Shown here piece by piece: positions 55,195 to 64,000 of a stretch of 64,000 nt of DNA. The first letter of the stretch is position 1; every line of letters begins with the position of its first letter. This DNA comes from Alphaproteobacteria bacterium. Its GTDB lineage: Bacteria > Pseudomonadota > Alphaproteobacteria > Caulobacterales > Hyphomonadaceae. A program made the translations under genes and the position numbers. The notes beneath the pieces are model-generated. The model had not been told where the DNA came from. It saw only the letters and a list, made by a program, of their open reading frames with translations, and did no database searches. The stretch lies in assembly GCA_009909065.1 (NCBI GenBank), contig JAAANZ010000002.1, forward strand, positions 1-64,000, read 5' to 3'.

Positions 55195-57555
55195 ATGGGG
55201 ATTGCGAAACGGGCCGGCAGGTCCGCCATGCTGGCACGGCATTTCCTGCTGGCCGTCCTGGCGCTCATGACCGGACTCGTCGTGATCCCGGATGCCAGTG
55301 CGCAAACGACATATACAGTCTGTTCCAAACAGGGCTCCGAGCTGGACCTGAACAGAGCCAGCACGAGCGGCATGCGGGCCAAGCTGTCCAATACGAACTA
55401 TTTCGGGCCAGGCGGCACTGTCGCGCCCGAGCAGATGGCCTTCCAGTCGCTGTCTTCGGTCAATTCCGGCTCGCTGGCCGCCTGCGATATCTTCATCGGC
55501 GGCGGGTTTCCCGAAAACCTCTCCGTGGCCGAAACCCAGGCAATCCGCACCTGGGTGAATTCGGGCAACCGTTTCGTCATTGCCGGTTGTGACAGCTCGT
55601 CCCAGCTCCTGTGCGGGCCAAATGGCCTGCAGCGCAGCCTCACCAATATCAGCTCGGGTTTCGGCGTGTCGCTCAATTTCAGCCTCGCCTACAATCCGCT
55701 GACTTGCGGCGGCGTCTCCGGCGTCGACACATATGGCGGCGCGGCGACCGTCATATCATCGCTCGCCGGCGATGCCACGCTGGCCACGCATAATGGCACC
55801 TATACCGGCCAGCCGGCCGCCATTGCGCCGGATCTTGTCGCGCCGGAATTCCTTATGACGGCCGACCCCGATATGTATGGCTCATCGGGCAATGGCGTGA
55901 TCGGCAATTCGGCCATCGCATCGAGCGACCAGAGCGTTTTCGTGCTCAATTCCTTCAAGTTCGCCGCCGATGCCCTGTCCGGGCGGCTCCAGAACCCGCA
56001 ATGCCCGGTCGATTACAATTCGGCCGGCGATTTGGAAATCGGCCTGACGGCCAGCGCCGCGTCCGTCAGTGTTGGCGGCACCGTCGATTTCGAAATCGAA
56101 GTCGCCAATACGGGCGGGGCAAGTGTCGGGGATATCGAGGCCCTGTTCGAGGTGCCGGCGGGCTTCAGTTTTGTCAGCGAAGCCGGGCCGGGCAGTTACG
56201 ACAGTGCCAGCGGCGTGTGGACCCTCGGCGCGCTCAATCCGGGAGACAGCGTCACGCTGATTGTCACGGCGACAGCCGCGGCCGTCGGATCACCGCAGGC
56301 CCGGGCCGAGATCACCCGCGCCAACCTGCCCGACAGCGATTCCGCGCCGAATGCCGGTTTCGGCGAGGATGATCTCGCCGACGGGCTGAATGATGATGAC
56401 GAGGCCAGCCTTGCCATGACGATACAGCCAGGCGGTCCCACAGTGTCCGGCCGCGTCTTCGAGGATAACGGCGCGGGGGGAAGCACGGCTCATGACGGCG
56501 TTTTTGCAGGCAACGAGGCCGGGATCGGCGGGGTGCGCATCCTTGCGCGCGACGCCGGCGGCGCGGTGATTGCCCGCACCGAGAGCGATGGAGACGGGCT
56601 CTATACGATCGTCCTGCCGAACAACAGCGCCGGCAGTCAGGTGACACTGCATGCGGTGCGGGCGGGGGGCGAATGGCGGTATGTTTCCGGCGCGCCGGGT
56701 GACCTGCCCGCCGCGGCTGACACGCTGGCGAGCCATGGTGAGGTCAGTTTCACGCCCGTGCCGGGCGCTGATTATAGCGGCGTCGATATCGGCCAGGTCC
56801 GGCGCCCGCAACTGAAGGCCCCGCGCCTTGCCAGCCTCTCGCCCGGCCAGTCGGTCGTTCTGGGCCACACATTCACAGCGACGACAGCAGGGACAGTTGA
56901 CCTGACACTGTCCGATATCGAGGCCAGCCCGGCCAGTGCCTTCACGCAAGCGCTTTTCGCCGACACCGATTGCGACGGCGTGATCGGGCTCGCGGAAACG
57001 GTTGTGTCGGGCTCGCTCGGCGTGGCGGCGGGCGATGAGACCTGCCTGCTTGTCCGTGTCTCCGCAGCGCCGGGCATTCCCGGGGACTCCCGGCTGGACT
57101 ATACGCTCATGGCCGATTTCGCCTATGCGGGCACCGCGCTCGGCGAAGAGCTCGCCAATGACGACCGGGTCACAGTCTCGCCTGAAGGCGCACTGGAACT
57201 GACCAAACAGGTCTGTAACCTGACCGTTTCGGCTTGTGACGCGGCCAGCGGCACGGGCTTTGCGCCGGCCAATACCGGGCGGCCCGGCGATGTCCTGATA
57301 TATCGGATCGGTTTCGAGAATCCCGGGCCCGATGCGATCGACGAGGTCGATATTCATGATGACACGCCGGCCTACTCCCGGCTCACGGCCACCGGCCCGG
57401 ATGTCGTGGCCGCTCCGGCCGGCCTGTCCTGCATGCTCGTTTCGCCGGCGGCTCCAGCCGCGGGTTATGCCGGGGACCTCCACTGGCAATGCTCGGGACA
57501 GATGTCGGCGGGTGACCAGGGCGTGGTCAGCTTCGAGGTCGCGGTCGATGAGTGA
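55195..57555 (+). CDS. large exported DUF11-repeat protein
   Basis: A 786-residue protein with a signal peptide (about 1-36, ending ASA). Residues about 37-270 form a Cys-containing domain with DIFIGGGFPENLS and NRFVIAGCDSSS. A DUF11 repeat is at about 278-365, a Cna-B/SdrD-like beta domain (GRVFEDNGAGG...) at about 416-490, an EF-hand-like DTDCDG loop at about 590, and a second DUF11 domain at about 664-786. Such proteins are surface or extracellular. No C-terminal anchor, autotransporter barrel or sorting signal is present, so the end may be truncated or the protein released. Confidence 0.8.
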   Translation: MGIAKRAGRSAMLARHFLLAVLALMTGLVVIPDASAQTTYTVCSKQGSELDLNRASTSGMRAKLSNTNYFGPGGTVAPEQMAFQSLSSVNSGSLAACDIFIGGGFPENLSVAETQAIRTWVNSGNRFVIAGCDSSSQLLCGPNGLQRSLTNISSGFGVSLNFSLAYNPLTCGGVSGVDTYGGAATVISSLAGDATLATHNGTYTGQPAAIAPDLVAPEFLMTADPDMYGSSGNGVIGNSAIASSDQSVFVLNSFKFAADALSGRLQNPQCPVDYNSAGDLEIGLTASAASVSVGGTVDFEIEVANTGGASVGDIEALFEVPAGFSFVSEAGPGSYDSASGVWTLGALNPGDSVTLIVTATAAAVGSPQARAEITRANLPDSDSAPNAGFGEDDLADGLNDDDEASLAMTIQPGGPTVSGRVFEDNGAGGSTAHDGVFAGNEAGIGGVRILARDAGGAVIARTESDGDGLYTIVLPNNSAGSQVTLHAVRAGGEWRYVSGAPGDLPAAADTLASHGEVSFTPVPGADYSGVDIGQVRRPQLKAPRLASLSPGQSVVLGHTFTATTAGTVDLTLSDIEASPASAFTQALFADTDCDGVIGLAETVVSGSLGVAAGDETCLLVRVSAAPGIPGDSRLDYTLMADFAYAGTALGEELANDDRVTVSPEGALELTKQVCNLTVSACDAASGTGFAPANTGRPGDVLIYRIGFENPGPDAIDEVDIHDDTPAYSRLTATGPDVVAAPAGLSCMLVSPAAPAAGYAGDLHWQCSGQMSAGDQGVVSFEVAVDE

Positions 57556-57593
57556 TGCGCGGTGTTGGGACCGTATTGTCTCGGCCGCACCGT

Positions 57594-58370
57594 TCAGGCG
57601 CTGAGCGGCCACACCCCCGTATCGCTTTCGAGCGACGTGAAGACAACCCGGTTCCGCCCGCCACGCTTGGCTGCGTAAAGAGCCTCATCTGCCGATTGGA
57701 TCGCTTCATCGAGGTCGGACATCGCCGATACAGGCGCCGCCCCGAAACTGGCCGTGACATATGTGTGTACTGACCCGGATTCGAAACAGTGATTCTCGAT
57801 CCTGCGTCTCAGCCGTTCAAAGATACCGCGCGCTTGATCGGGCGTGACATTGCTGGTCAAGACCACGAATTCCTCCCCGCCCCAGCGGCACAGCTTGTCG
57901 AAGGGATGACGCAGTTCATCGCTCAGGAGGACCGCCAGGGTGCACAAGACCTCATCGCCGAACTTATGGCCAAATGTGTCATTGAGCTGTTTGAACCGAT
58001 CCAGATCGACAAAGGCGATCGCGGCAGAATTCCCCGTTCGCTTCATTCGGGCCATTTCGTCGCCAACCGCCGACAGGAAGGAGCGCCGGTTCAGGAGGCC
58101 CGTGAGCGGATCGGTCGAGGCCAGGCGTTCGAGTTTTTCGTTCGAACGACGGATGCGCAGGTCATACTGGGCGGCCAGGCCCGCCATTGGCACAGATACG
58201 AGCAATGCAACAAGTGTGGTGGTTTTCAGGAAGTCCTGCAGAGTATCCGGCACACCCAGATGAAAGGTGACGACGCCCGAAATCACGGACATCGATACCG
58301 CTGCGAGCGGTATCAGAACAAAAAGCTCCAGGGACTGCCCGAAATGCCTATCCAATCGAAGAAAGTTCAT
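57594..58370 (-). CDS. membrane-bound GGDEF diguanylate cyclase
   Basis: A 258-residue protein with two N-terminal membrane helices (about 16-38 and 48-70) joined by a short loop, then a GGDEF domain: DPLTGLLNRRSFL, FVDLDRFKQLND and the active-site RWGGEEF. It should make c-di-GMP. The residue spacing before GGEEF does not give an RxxD inhibitory site. ATG 58370 is used; a GTG at 58412 would add 14 residues. Confidence 0.92.
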   Translation of the reverse strand: MNFLRLDRHFGQSLELFVLIPLAAVSMSVISGVVTFHLGVPDTLQDFLKTTTLVALLVSVPMAGLAAQYDLRIRRSNEKLERLASTDPLTGLLNRRSFLSAVGDEMARMKRTGNSAAIAFVDLDRFKQLNDTFGHKFGDEVLCTLAVLLSDELRHPFDKLCRWGGEEFVVLTSNVTPDQARGIFERLRRRIENHCFESGSVHTYVTASFGAAPVSAMSDLDEAIQSADEALYAAKRGGRNRVVFTSLESDTGVWPLSA

Positions 58371-58712
58371 TTGCAATCGTTTTAAGTAAATCAACTTTTG
58401 TATTGAAAACACTCTTTATTGATTGCACTATATACGCATTAGGCCGAACACTGTTTTGAGGCTTCTGTGCGTACTCGAAACCTATCATGCACTATCTTAA
58501 TAGCGTGCAAATGCCGATATTCGACTTTCAAGGGCGTGTCTCGACTGCGGCTCGAATACGCGTCAACTACGCCCTGATCCTCTGGCTGTGCTCGGATTGC
58601 GTGTGGAATCGCCAAGGCTCGCCCCTTTGTGAGGACGCACATAAAAAAACGGCCCCGCAGTAAAGCTGCGGGGCCGCTCTCGGTTCGGCTTGGGCCGGGT
58701 TCCGGCGCCAAG
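58371..58712. other. intergenic region with AT-rich upstream segment
   Basis: This 342-bp spacer between the GGDEF gene and the MscS-related gene has no convincing frame. Bases 58376-58450 are much richer in A/T than the surroundings, with TATATA near 58430, and probably hold the GGDEF gene promoter reading leftward. Bases 58643-58676 are a terminator for the gene on the right. The middle shows nothing I can assign. Confidence 0.5.
58643..58676 (-). terminator. Rho-independent terminator of the MscS-related gene
   Basis: Read on the minus strand, an 11-bp stem of CGGCCCCGCAG type with a 5-base loop is followed by seven T. It lies 37 bases after the stop codon. Confidence 0.9.
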
Positions 58713-59897
58713 CTATTTGGTCGGACGGAAGCGCTCCAGCTGCGCGGCGGCCCAGTCGCGCCCGCCCCAGCCAAAGGCGATGCCGATGGCCAGCGCCGCG
58801 CCGAGTATGATGTATTTCGCCACTTCCAGGATGAAGGCGCCGCCCGTCGGGTCGAGGCCCATGCGGGAAATGCCGAGAATCACCGAAAGAACGATGATCA
58901 CCCATTTCACGATGCTCGCCGCGGTGTCGGTGGCGCCCGAACCGGCCGATTTCATCGCATCGGTGATCAGGCGGGCCAGGAACACGCCGGCGAAGATGAT
59001 CAGCGCGCCGAACACGATCTGCGCACCCATGTCGAGCACGACGTTCATCGCCTCTGTCAGTGCGGCGAACTCGAGCGCGCGCAGGGCCTGGATCACGCCA
59101 AGCAGGACGATGAAGAACAGCGCCAGGTTGGCGATGATGTTAGAGGCCGTCATGTTGCGGTCCGCGCCCTTGAGCAGGCCAAGCTCGTTGACCGCGCTGT
59201 CGATGCCGAAATTCGGCAGCGTCTTGCGGGCGAGATCGGCGATCCAGCGGCCGACAAACACGAACACGGTCAGGATGATGCCCGCCAGGATAATGTTGTC
59301 GAGGCTGTCGACAATGCTCGACAGGAGCGCGTTTACCGGCTGCGAGATACTTTCGATGTTGAGAGCGTCAAAGGCGGCAATGGCCCCGAGGATCATCAGG
59401 AAGGCCTGCAGGATCGTCGATACGACACCGGAAATATTCACAGGGCCTTCTGCAAAACCGACCTGCTCGGGAAGCGGGTCGGCAAAGACGAGCACGGCCT
59501 TGGAGGCCTGCTTCACCACGTTCGCAACGATGATGAAGATCGCGAAGACGAAGACCGCGGCGATGATGTTCGGCACATAGGAGAAGATCTCGTCCAGCAT
59601 CGCGTTGAGCGGCTGGGTGATCGTGGTCAGTTCGAGCCGGGTCAGTGCCTGGATGACGCCGAGCAGGATGATGACCCAGAAAGCCGCAGACGAAAGGCTG
59701 GCGCCGAGGCTCTTGCGGCCGGGGCCGGCGGTCTGGTTGGCTTTCTTGGCAAGGCCGGTCTTGTCGATCGCTGCGCCGATCAACCATTTCACGACATAGG
59801 CCGCGATGATGAACCCGATCAGGATGATCAGGGCCGCGAATATCTTCGGACCGTATTCATTGAATTGGTACTGGATGTTTTCCCAGAGTTGTTCCAT
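58713..59897 (-). CDS. MscS-related protein of repeated conserved TM-helix units
   Basis: A 394-residue polytopic membrane protein. After an N-terminal helix (about 18-40), four similar units begin at residues 79, 170, 266 and 341 with LLGVIQALTRL, LGAIAAFDAL, LLGVIQALRAL and VILGISRMG, each with a second helix. The C-terminal FGWGGRDWAA is also typical of this channel-like family. A canonical MscS beta domain is absent. The ATG at 59897 follows GGAGGGG, so the ATG 12 bases upstream is not used. The name rests on family resemblance; conductance is unproven. Confidence 0.8.
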   Translation of the reverse strand: MEQLWENIQYQFNEYGPKIFAALIILIGFIIAAYVVKWLIGAAIDKTGLAKKANQTAGPGRKSLGASLSSAAFWVIILLGVIQALTRLELTTITQPLNAMLDEIFSYVPNIIAAVFVFAIFIIVANVVKQASKAVLVFADPLPEQVGFAEGPVNISGVVSTILQAFLMILGAIAAFDALNIESISQPVNALLSSIVDSLDNIILAGIILTVFVFVGRWIADLARKTLPNFGIDSAVNELGLLKGADRNMTASNIIANLALFFIVLLGVIQALRALEFAALTEAMNVVLDMGAQIVFGALIIFAGVFLARLITDAMKSAGSGATDTAASIVKWVIIVLSVILGISRMGLDPTGGAFILEVAKYIILGAALAIGIAFGWGGRDWAAAQLERFRPTK

Positions 59898-59944
59898 TTG
59901 CCCCTCCATTTGGTTTGGATAAGAGGGGCTTTACCACAATCTGG

Positions 59945-60862
59945 TCATGTTTCACGGGGGGCACTGACATTTTCGAAAGCACGGTCAAGGTCTCCGCCCA
60001 GTTCATAGGCCACATAGTCGCGCAGGCGGTCGGTCACCTCGCCGGCATCGCCCTGGAGGGCTTCGGCGGGGATTTCAGGGCCGAAGCCCATATCGAAGCG
60101 TGAGCCCTTCTTGTTGAGAAGCTCGTGGAACAGGGTGATGTCACGAAGCTCACCGTTGACCCGCGAAAAGAAGTAGAAAAGTTTCGAGTTTCGCGCGTCC
60201 AGGTGCAGCGGGATGACGGGGGCGTTCTTCTTGCGCGCCAGGCTGACGGCCGTGGGGAACCAGTCCTGCTCGGTCAATTGGCCCTCGATCATGCGCGCCA
60301 GCTTGCCGGACGGAAAGATCACCACGCATTTTTCCTCCGCGAAGGCTTCCCCCGCCTGGCGCAGGGTCTCGCGCGTCTTGGCGGGGCTGCGCTTTTCCAT
60401 CACCCATTCGACGGGAATCACCTGGTCGGAAAAGCGTGGATTGACGCGGATGGCATCGGCATTCGCGAAGAAGACCACATCCGTGCGCACCTTGCGGATC
60501 GCTTCCCAGACCGCAACCCCGTCAGCCAGCCCGGTCGGGTGGTTGGCCACGACGATACAGCGCCCGCTCGCCGGCAGCCGATCGATATGCTCGACCTGCA
60601 TGCGGAATTGCAGCTTTTCCGCCAGGAAATCGAAGCTCTGCCGCCCGTTCAGGGTCTGCAGGTGATCGGCCATGGCGCGGGCATTGTCATAGCCCAGCAG
60701 GCTGTAGAGCAGCGGACGGGTGAGCGGCCAGGACCAGTGGGAGACAAAGCTGGGACAGCGTTCACGGATGAGTTCATCAACGATGTGAAGGTCGCTGGCG
60801 CCCTCTGCCGGAAGGAAGACCGCCTGGCGTCGGGCAGCGATTGCCGCGGGTTTCTCAGTCAT
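59945..60862 (-). CDS. PlsC-like lysophospholipid/hemolysin-type acyltransferase
   Basis: A 305-residue protein with the variant acyltransferase motif VVANHPTGLADG and FPSGKLAR in place of FPEGTR. This N-H-P-x-G form is typical of a subgroup of lysophospholipid or ornithine-lipid acyltransferases. No membrane helix is clear. It probably acylates a lipid at the inner membrane; the acceptor is unknown. It lies 48 bases downstream of the start of the MscS-related gene, on the same strand. Confidence 0.78.
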   Translation of the reverse strand: MTEKPAAIAARRQAVFLPAEGASDLHIVDELIRERCPSFVSHWSWPLTRPLLYSLLGYDNARAMADHLQTLNGRQSFDFLAEKLQFRMQVEHIDRLPASGRCIVVANHPTGLADGVAVWEAIRKVRTDVVFFANADAIRVNPRFSDQVIPVEWVMEKRSPAKTRETLRQAGEAFAEEKCVVIFPSGKLARMIEGQLTEQDWFPTAVSLARKKNAPVIPLHLDARNSKLFYFFSRVNGELRDITLFHELLNKKGSRFDMGFGPEIPAEALQGDAGEVTDRLRDYVAYELGGDLDRAFENVSAPRET

Positions 60863-61072
60863 GATCGGTCTGCCTCATCGCTTCGCATTACAGCATACAG
60901 CATCGTGAGCCCGGCGAAAGCAGGCGCGCTGCGGCGCCCTGCCTCGCGCGCAATTGTAAACACTTCAGTCATCTTCGCTTTACCAAGGCGAAACAGCCGC
61001 GTGGTTTAAACGGGCTGGCAGAAAGATGAAAGCGCGCGGCTGCACGCTTGGCACAAGTTATGAGGTAGATTG

Positions 61073-61507
61073 ATGAAAGTGCTCTGGGTCGAGGACCATG
61101 AACCTGTCCGCGAAATGCTCGCGATCGCTGCGGACAAGGCCGCGCGTGCCCGTGTGCAAGTCGACCTGGTGACGGCGACGACGCTCATGGAAGCGGAAAG
61201 CCGCTTGCGGCTCGAGAGGTTTTCGCTCGTCATACTGGACCTGACCCTTCCTGACAGCGTGGACCCGGAAATGACGATTGCGCGCATTGCCAATATGGGA
61301 AACCACAGGATCGCCGTCGTCTCCGCCAGTGACGAGCGCGATCGCGCAGTGGAGACCGCGCGCAAGTGCGGCTGCAATATCGCTGCCGAGGCCATCGGCA
61401 AGACAGGTCTTCCCTTCAACCGGTTCATTCAACGCCCCGGCGCCTTCGAGGATTTCCTGCTCTCCCTCATGCCCATGGGCGACACCTCCGCTCCGGTCGC
61501 GGCCTGA
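61073..61507 (+). CDS. single-domain response regulator
   Basis: A 144-residue receiver domain alone. The acidic pair is ED (7-8), the phosphoacceptor Asp56 is in LVILDLTLPD, the Ser of VVSAS replaces Thr, and the Lys lies in AIGKTG. No output domain follows. Such proteins shuttle phosphate or bind partners. ATG 61073 has GAGGT upstream. The kinase is unknown. Confidence 0.85.
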   Translation: MKVLWVEDHEPVREMLAIAADKAARARVQVDLVTATTLMEAESRLRLERFSLVILDLTLPDSVDPEMTIARIANMGNHRIAVVSASDERDRAVETARKCGCNIAAEAIGKTGLPFNRFIQRPGAFEDFLLSLMPMGDTSAPVAA

Positions 61508-61565
61508 CCTGGCCTGGCCAGGCCGGTTCAGCCGGCATTCAGCCGGCGGCTCCTATGAACGCGTC

Positions 61566-62018
61566 ATGGAGCAACGACCGGCAAGCAGCGACGACCTGCG
61601 CGCGCGACTGGCAAGCGAGCTGGCGCACACGCTCGACGCGATTGCGCGCGCCGATGGTGTCCTGCGCCGGGTTGAGCTCGAGACCGGCAAGGCGATCTTC
61701 CGGGAAATCCTGAATTCCGGCCATGATGGCGAAACGCGGCGGACCGGGCGGCGGGCCCCCGGGGATGTGCTGGCCGGGCTGCCCTGGCGTATGAAGCGAA
61801 AACTGGTGCAGCTTTGCTGGTTGCTGGCGGAAAGCGACGGGACGCTGCATGCGGCAGAGGAAGCGGCGATCTATGCGCTTGCCGACCGGATCGGGCTCGA
61901 CCGGCGCACGGTGGCGCTTTCCCAGCCGGCGCTCAACCTGCCTTGCCCGGGACAGAGCCTGGCCCAGCCTGTCGAGCCGGGCCATCTGAGCGAGCACCTG
62001 CTGGCTGCGGCCGGCTGA
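61566..62018 (+). CDS. TerB-like helical protein
   Basis: A 150-residue helical protein with AIARADGVLRRVE and LCWLLAESDGTLHAAEEAAIYALADRIGLD, the acidic-helix pattern of TerB/DjlA-N domains. The C-terminal 30 residues are Pro-rich. No J domain is attached. Its role is unknown. It is 58 bases after the response regulator, and the two may be co-transcribed. No good ribosome site precedes the ATG. Confidence 0.6.
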   Translation: MEQRPASSDDLRARLASELAHTLDAIARADGVLRRVELETGKAIFREILNSGHDGETRRTGRRAPGDVLAGLPWRMKRKLVQLCWLLAESDGTLHAAEEAAIYALADRIGLDRRTVALSQPALNLPCPGQSLAQPVEPGHLSEHLLAAAG

Positions 62019-62095
62019 CACAGGCAGACCGGGTGCTTGCCCGCCGGCGCTGTTTCCGGCAGGACTGCGCAGGTTTCCCTGCGGCAGAGCGTTAT

Positions 62096-62707
62096 ATGGA
62101 ATATTTCACGCAGTTCCCGATCACTTCGGCCCTGATTGCGGCCAATATCGTGGCCAGCCTGATTGCGTTTTCGGCCCATGATTTTTTTGAACAGAACCTT
62201 TTTCGCATTGCTCCGGTCCTGAAGAATGGGGAATGGCACCGGCTCGTGACCTCGGCCTTTCTTCATGTGAACGGACTGCATCTGTTCGTGAACATGTTCG
62301 TGCTGTTCATGTTCGGGCCGATTCTGGAACGTGTTCTCGGAGCCGGCGGCTATCTGCTGGTCTATTTCGCCGCCCTGACCGGGGCCAGCCTCTGGATGCT
62401 CGTCGACAAGCGCGACTCTCCCGATTACAGCGCCGTGGGGGCGTCGGGTGCCATATCCGGGGTCGTTCTGGCTTTTTGTCTCTTCCAGCCTTTCCAGATG
62501 CTCTACCTCTTTTTCATCATGCCCATACCGGCTGTGGTCTTCGGCATCGGCTATATCGCGCTCAGCTTCTGGCTCTCCCGGCGCGAAAGCACGATGGTCG
62601 CGCATGGCGCCCATCTCGGCGGGGCCCTGGCCGGGCTCGCGGCGACCGTGCTGGTCTATCCTGAAGTGATCGGGATCTTCATGCGCCAGCTGACCGGAGC
62701 GGCGTGA
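62096..62707 (+). CDS. rhomboid family intramembrane serine protease
   Basis: A 203-residue protein with six membrane helices. The catalytic Ser is in AVGASGAISG and the His in VAHGAHLGGALAG; FLHVNGLHLFVNMFVLFMFG is the conserved L1/helix-2 region. It cleaves transmembrane substrates within the bilayer; the substrate is unknown. It is 4 bases from zapE. Confidence 0.93.
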   Translation: MEYFTQFPITSALIAANIVASLIAFSAHDFFEQNLFRIAPVLKNGEWHRLVTSAFLHVNGLHLFVNMFVLFMFGPILERVLGAGGYLLVYFAALTGASLWMLVDKRDSPDYSAVGASGAISGVVLAFCLFQPFQMLYLFFIMPIPAVVFGIGYIALSFWLSRRESTMVAHGAHLGGALAGLAATVLVYPEVIGIFMRQLTGAA

Positions 62708-62711
62708 CGCG

Positions 62712-63848
62712 ATGGGGGCGGTGAGCCGAGCCTACAAGGCCCGCGTGGCGGAGGGTGAACTCGAGCGCGATGACGAACAGATGCGCGCGGCCGGCTTGCT
62801 CGATGCCGTCTGTGCCCGTCTTGGTGAGGCCAGGGAGTCCCGCGGCTGGTTCTCGCGCAGGCGGGAGCCGGTGACCGGCGCCTATCTCTGGGGCGGTGTC
62901 GGGCGAGGAAAGTCGATGCTGATGGACCTGTTCTTCACCGCCGCCCCGGTGGAGGCGAAGCGGCGGGTTCATTTTCACGAATTCATGAACGAGGTCCATG
63001 ACGATCTCGCCCGCTGGCGGGCCATGTCAAAGCGCGAGCGCAAGCGGTCAGGCTGGCAGGTGCGCGGGGCAGGCGATGACCCGATCCCTCCGGTCGCCAG
63101 GAAGGTCGCCGAATCGGCGCGCTTGCTGTGCTTCGATGAATTCCAGGTCACGCAGATCGCCGATGCGATGATCCTCTCGCGCCTGTTTGCCGACCTGTTC
63201 GAGCGGGGCGTGACCGTCGTGGCCACATCGAACCGTCACCCGGATGATCTCTACAAGAACGGTATCAACCGCGAGCTGTTCCTGCCCTTCATCGCCCTGC
63301 TGAAACAGTATTGCGAGGTCCATGAGCTGGCCTCGGCGCGCGATTTCCGGCTTGAACATCTCGTGGCCGACAATGTGTGGCACACGCCCCTGGGACCTCA
63401 GGCTGATGCGGCCATGGACCGGGCCTGGCAGCGTCTCACGCTGGGCGCGCAGCCGCAGCATTGCGTGCTCACGATCAAGGGCCGCCGGCTGGAGATCCCG
63501 CGCGAGGCCGCCGGCGTGGCGCGGATGAGCTTTGCGGAGCTTTGTGCCCGCCCGCTCGGCTCGGCGGACTATCTGCGCCTCGCCTCGAGTTTTCATACGC
63601 TGATGATCGATGCGATTCCCATGCTCGGCCCGGACAAGCGCAATGAGGCGGCGCGCTTCGTTGCGCTGGTCGATGCGCTCTATGAGGCGAAGGCCAAGCT
63701 CATTGCCAGCGCCGCGGCCGAGCCCGATCAGATCTATACCGAGGGCGACGGCGCTTTCGAATTCCGGCGCACGACCTCGCGCCTGCATGAGATGCGGTCC
63801 GAGGCCTATCTCGCCGCCGAGCATGAGGTCGTGGACGAGACGGCGTGA
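62712..63848 (+). CDS. zapE: ZapE/AFG1-like division ATPase
   Basis: A 378-residue P-loop ATPase: GAYLWGGVGRGKSMLMDLF is Walker A, LLCFDEFQVTQIADA is Walker B, and VVATSNRHPDDLYKNGINRE follows. In bacteria ZapE associates with the Z ring under stress; in mitochondria AFG1 acts in protein quality control. It is probably translated with the rhomboid gene. The length is normal. Confidence 0.93.
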   Translation: MGAVSRAYKARVAEGELERDDEQMRAAGLLDAVCARLGEARESRGWFSRRREPVTGAYLWGGVGRGKSMLMDLFFTAAPVEAKRRVHFHEFMNEVHDDLARWRAMSKRERKRSGWQVRGAGDDPIPPVARKVAESARLLCFDEFQVTQIADAMILSRLFADLFERGVTVVATSNRHPDDLYKNGINRELFLPFIALLKQYCEVHELASARDFRLEHLVADNVWHTPLGPQADAAMDRAWQRLTLGAQPQHCVLTIKGRRLEIPREAAGVARMSFAELCARPLGSADYLRLASSFHTLMIDAIPMLGPDKRNEAARFVALVDALYEAKAKLIASAAAEPDQIYTEGDGAFEFRRTTSRLHEMRSEAYLAAEHEVVDETA

Positions 63849-63905
63849 CGCGCGAAAAGCCCGCCGGCCGATACGGGATGCTTTCCCGGGGCGGAGCCCG
63901 CGGGC

Positions 63906-64000
63906 CTACATGAAGCCCTTGAACTTGTCCTTGAATTTCGAGACGCGGCCACGCTCGGAAACGCGCGCATTCCCGCCGGTCCACGCCGGATGGGTGGTCG
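63906..64000 (-). CDS. rpmE: ribosomal protein bL31 (5' part outside window)
   Basis: The last 31 residues are visible, ending at TAG 63906-63908. [28 protein letters not shown] matches the C-terminal bL31 pattern HPxxTG...GRVxKF. It is a 50S protein. It converges with zapE across 57 bases. Only the C-terminus can be judged. Confidence 0.8.
   Translation of the reverse strand, partial: TTHPAWTGGNARVSERGRVSKFKDKFKGFM

Noticed and set aside
59948-59963. Possible fourth parS (TGTTTCACG...)
   Set aside because: Only the left half matches; the right half reads GGGGGC.
58629-60008. 459-codon frame antisense to the MscS-related gene
   Set aside because: It crosses the terminator hairpin and shows only charged low-complexity sequence.

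Overview
The window is a gene-dense, high-GC stretch of an alphaproteobacterial chromosome. The best fit is the Caulobacterales/Maricaulales/Hyphomonadaceae side of the class. The main reason is synteny: hemE and a DUF299 (PPDK/PEPS regulatory) gene diverge from a 362-bp spacer, with parB-parA-rsmG-mnmG-mnmE-rho-hemJ-hemH on the hemE side and maf-aroE-coaE-dnaQ on the other. That is the arrangement around the Caulobacter crescentus origin. The spacer has CtrA-like TTAA-N7-TTAA motifs and DnaA-box near-matches. Three parS sequences (two exact 16-mers, one with a terminal mismatch) lie inside rsmG, mnmG and mnmE. The window therefore probably holds oriC (about 41.7-42.0 kb) and the centromere (34.3-36.6 kb). 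No tRNA, rRNA, CRISPR array, prophage or insertion sequence was seen.

Left part (1-16.4 kb): a truncated thioesterase-like gene, a small membrane protein, a TerB/DnaJ protein, a fasciclin protein, an SH3-M15 peptidase, an uncharacterised three-gene operon (membrane protein, long helical protein, lipoprotein; 3.4-7.7 kb), a 2-hydroxychromene-2-carboxylate isomerase-like protein, the HslUV protease, an EAL phosphodiesterase, hisB-hisH-hisA (without hisF), a short L,D-transpeptidase-like protein and a response regulator.

Middle (16.4-32 kb): hpt and a zinc-ribbon membrane protein; an overlapping ftsE-ftsX-ydcF-plsC-DUF2125 envelope operon; an HNH nuclease; an acyl-CoA synthetase preceded by a long inverted repeat; yggS and a thiE-like gene with start codons 3 bp apart; an NtrZ-like periplasmic protein; a porin; and DUF3576-leuS-lptE-holA.

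Origin region (32-45.6 kb): transcription runs mostly away from the proposed origin on both sides. The right arm, ppsR-maf-aroE-coaE-dnaQ, is linked throughout by 4-bp stop/start overlaps.

Right part (45.6-64 kb): an orphan membrane-anchored TAXI binding protein; rlmH-rsfS-nadD-proA, in which nadD has no normal start codon; a UbiH-type hydroxylase; an ammonium transporter; a LolA-like protein with a long disordered N-terminus; xthA; a large exported DUF11 protein; a diguanylate cyclase; a MscS-related protein built of four internal repeats; an acyltransferase; a single-domain response regulator; a TerB-like protein; a rhomboid protease; zapE; and the 3' end of a bL31 ribosomal protein gene.
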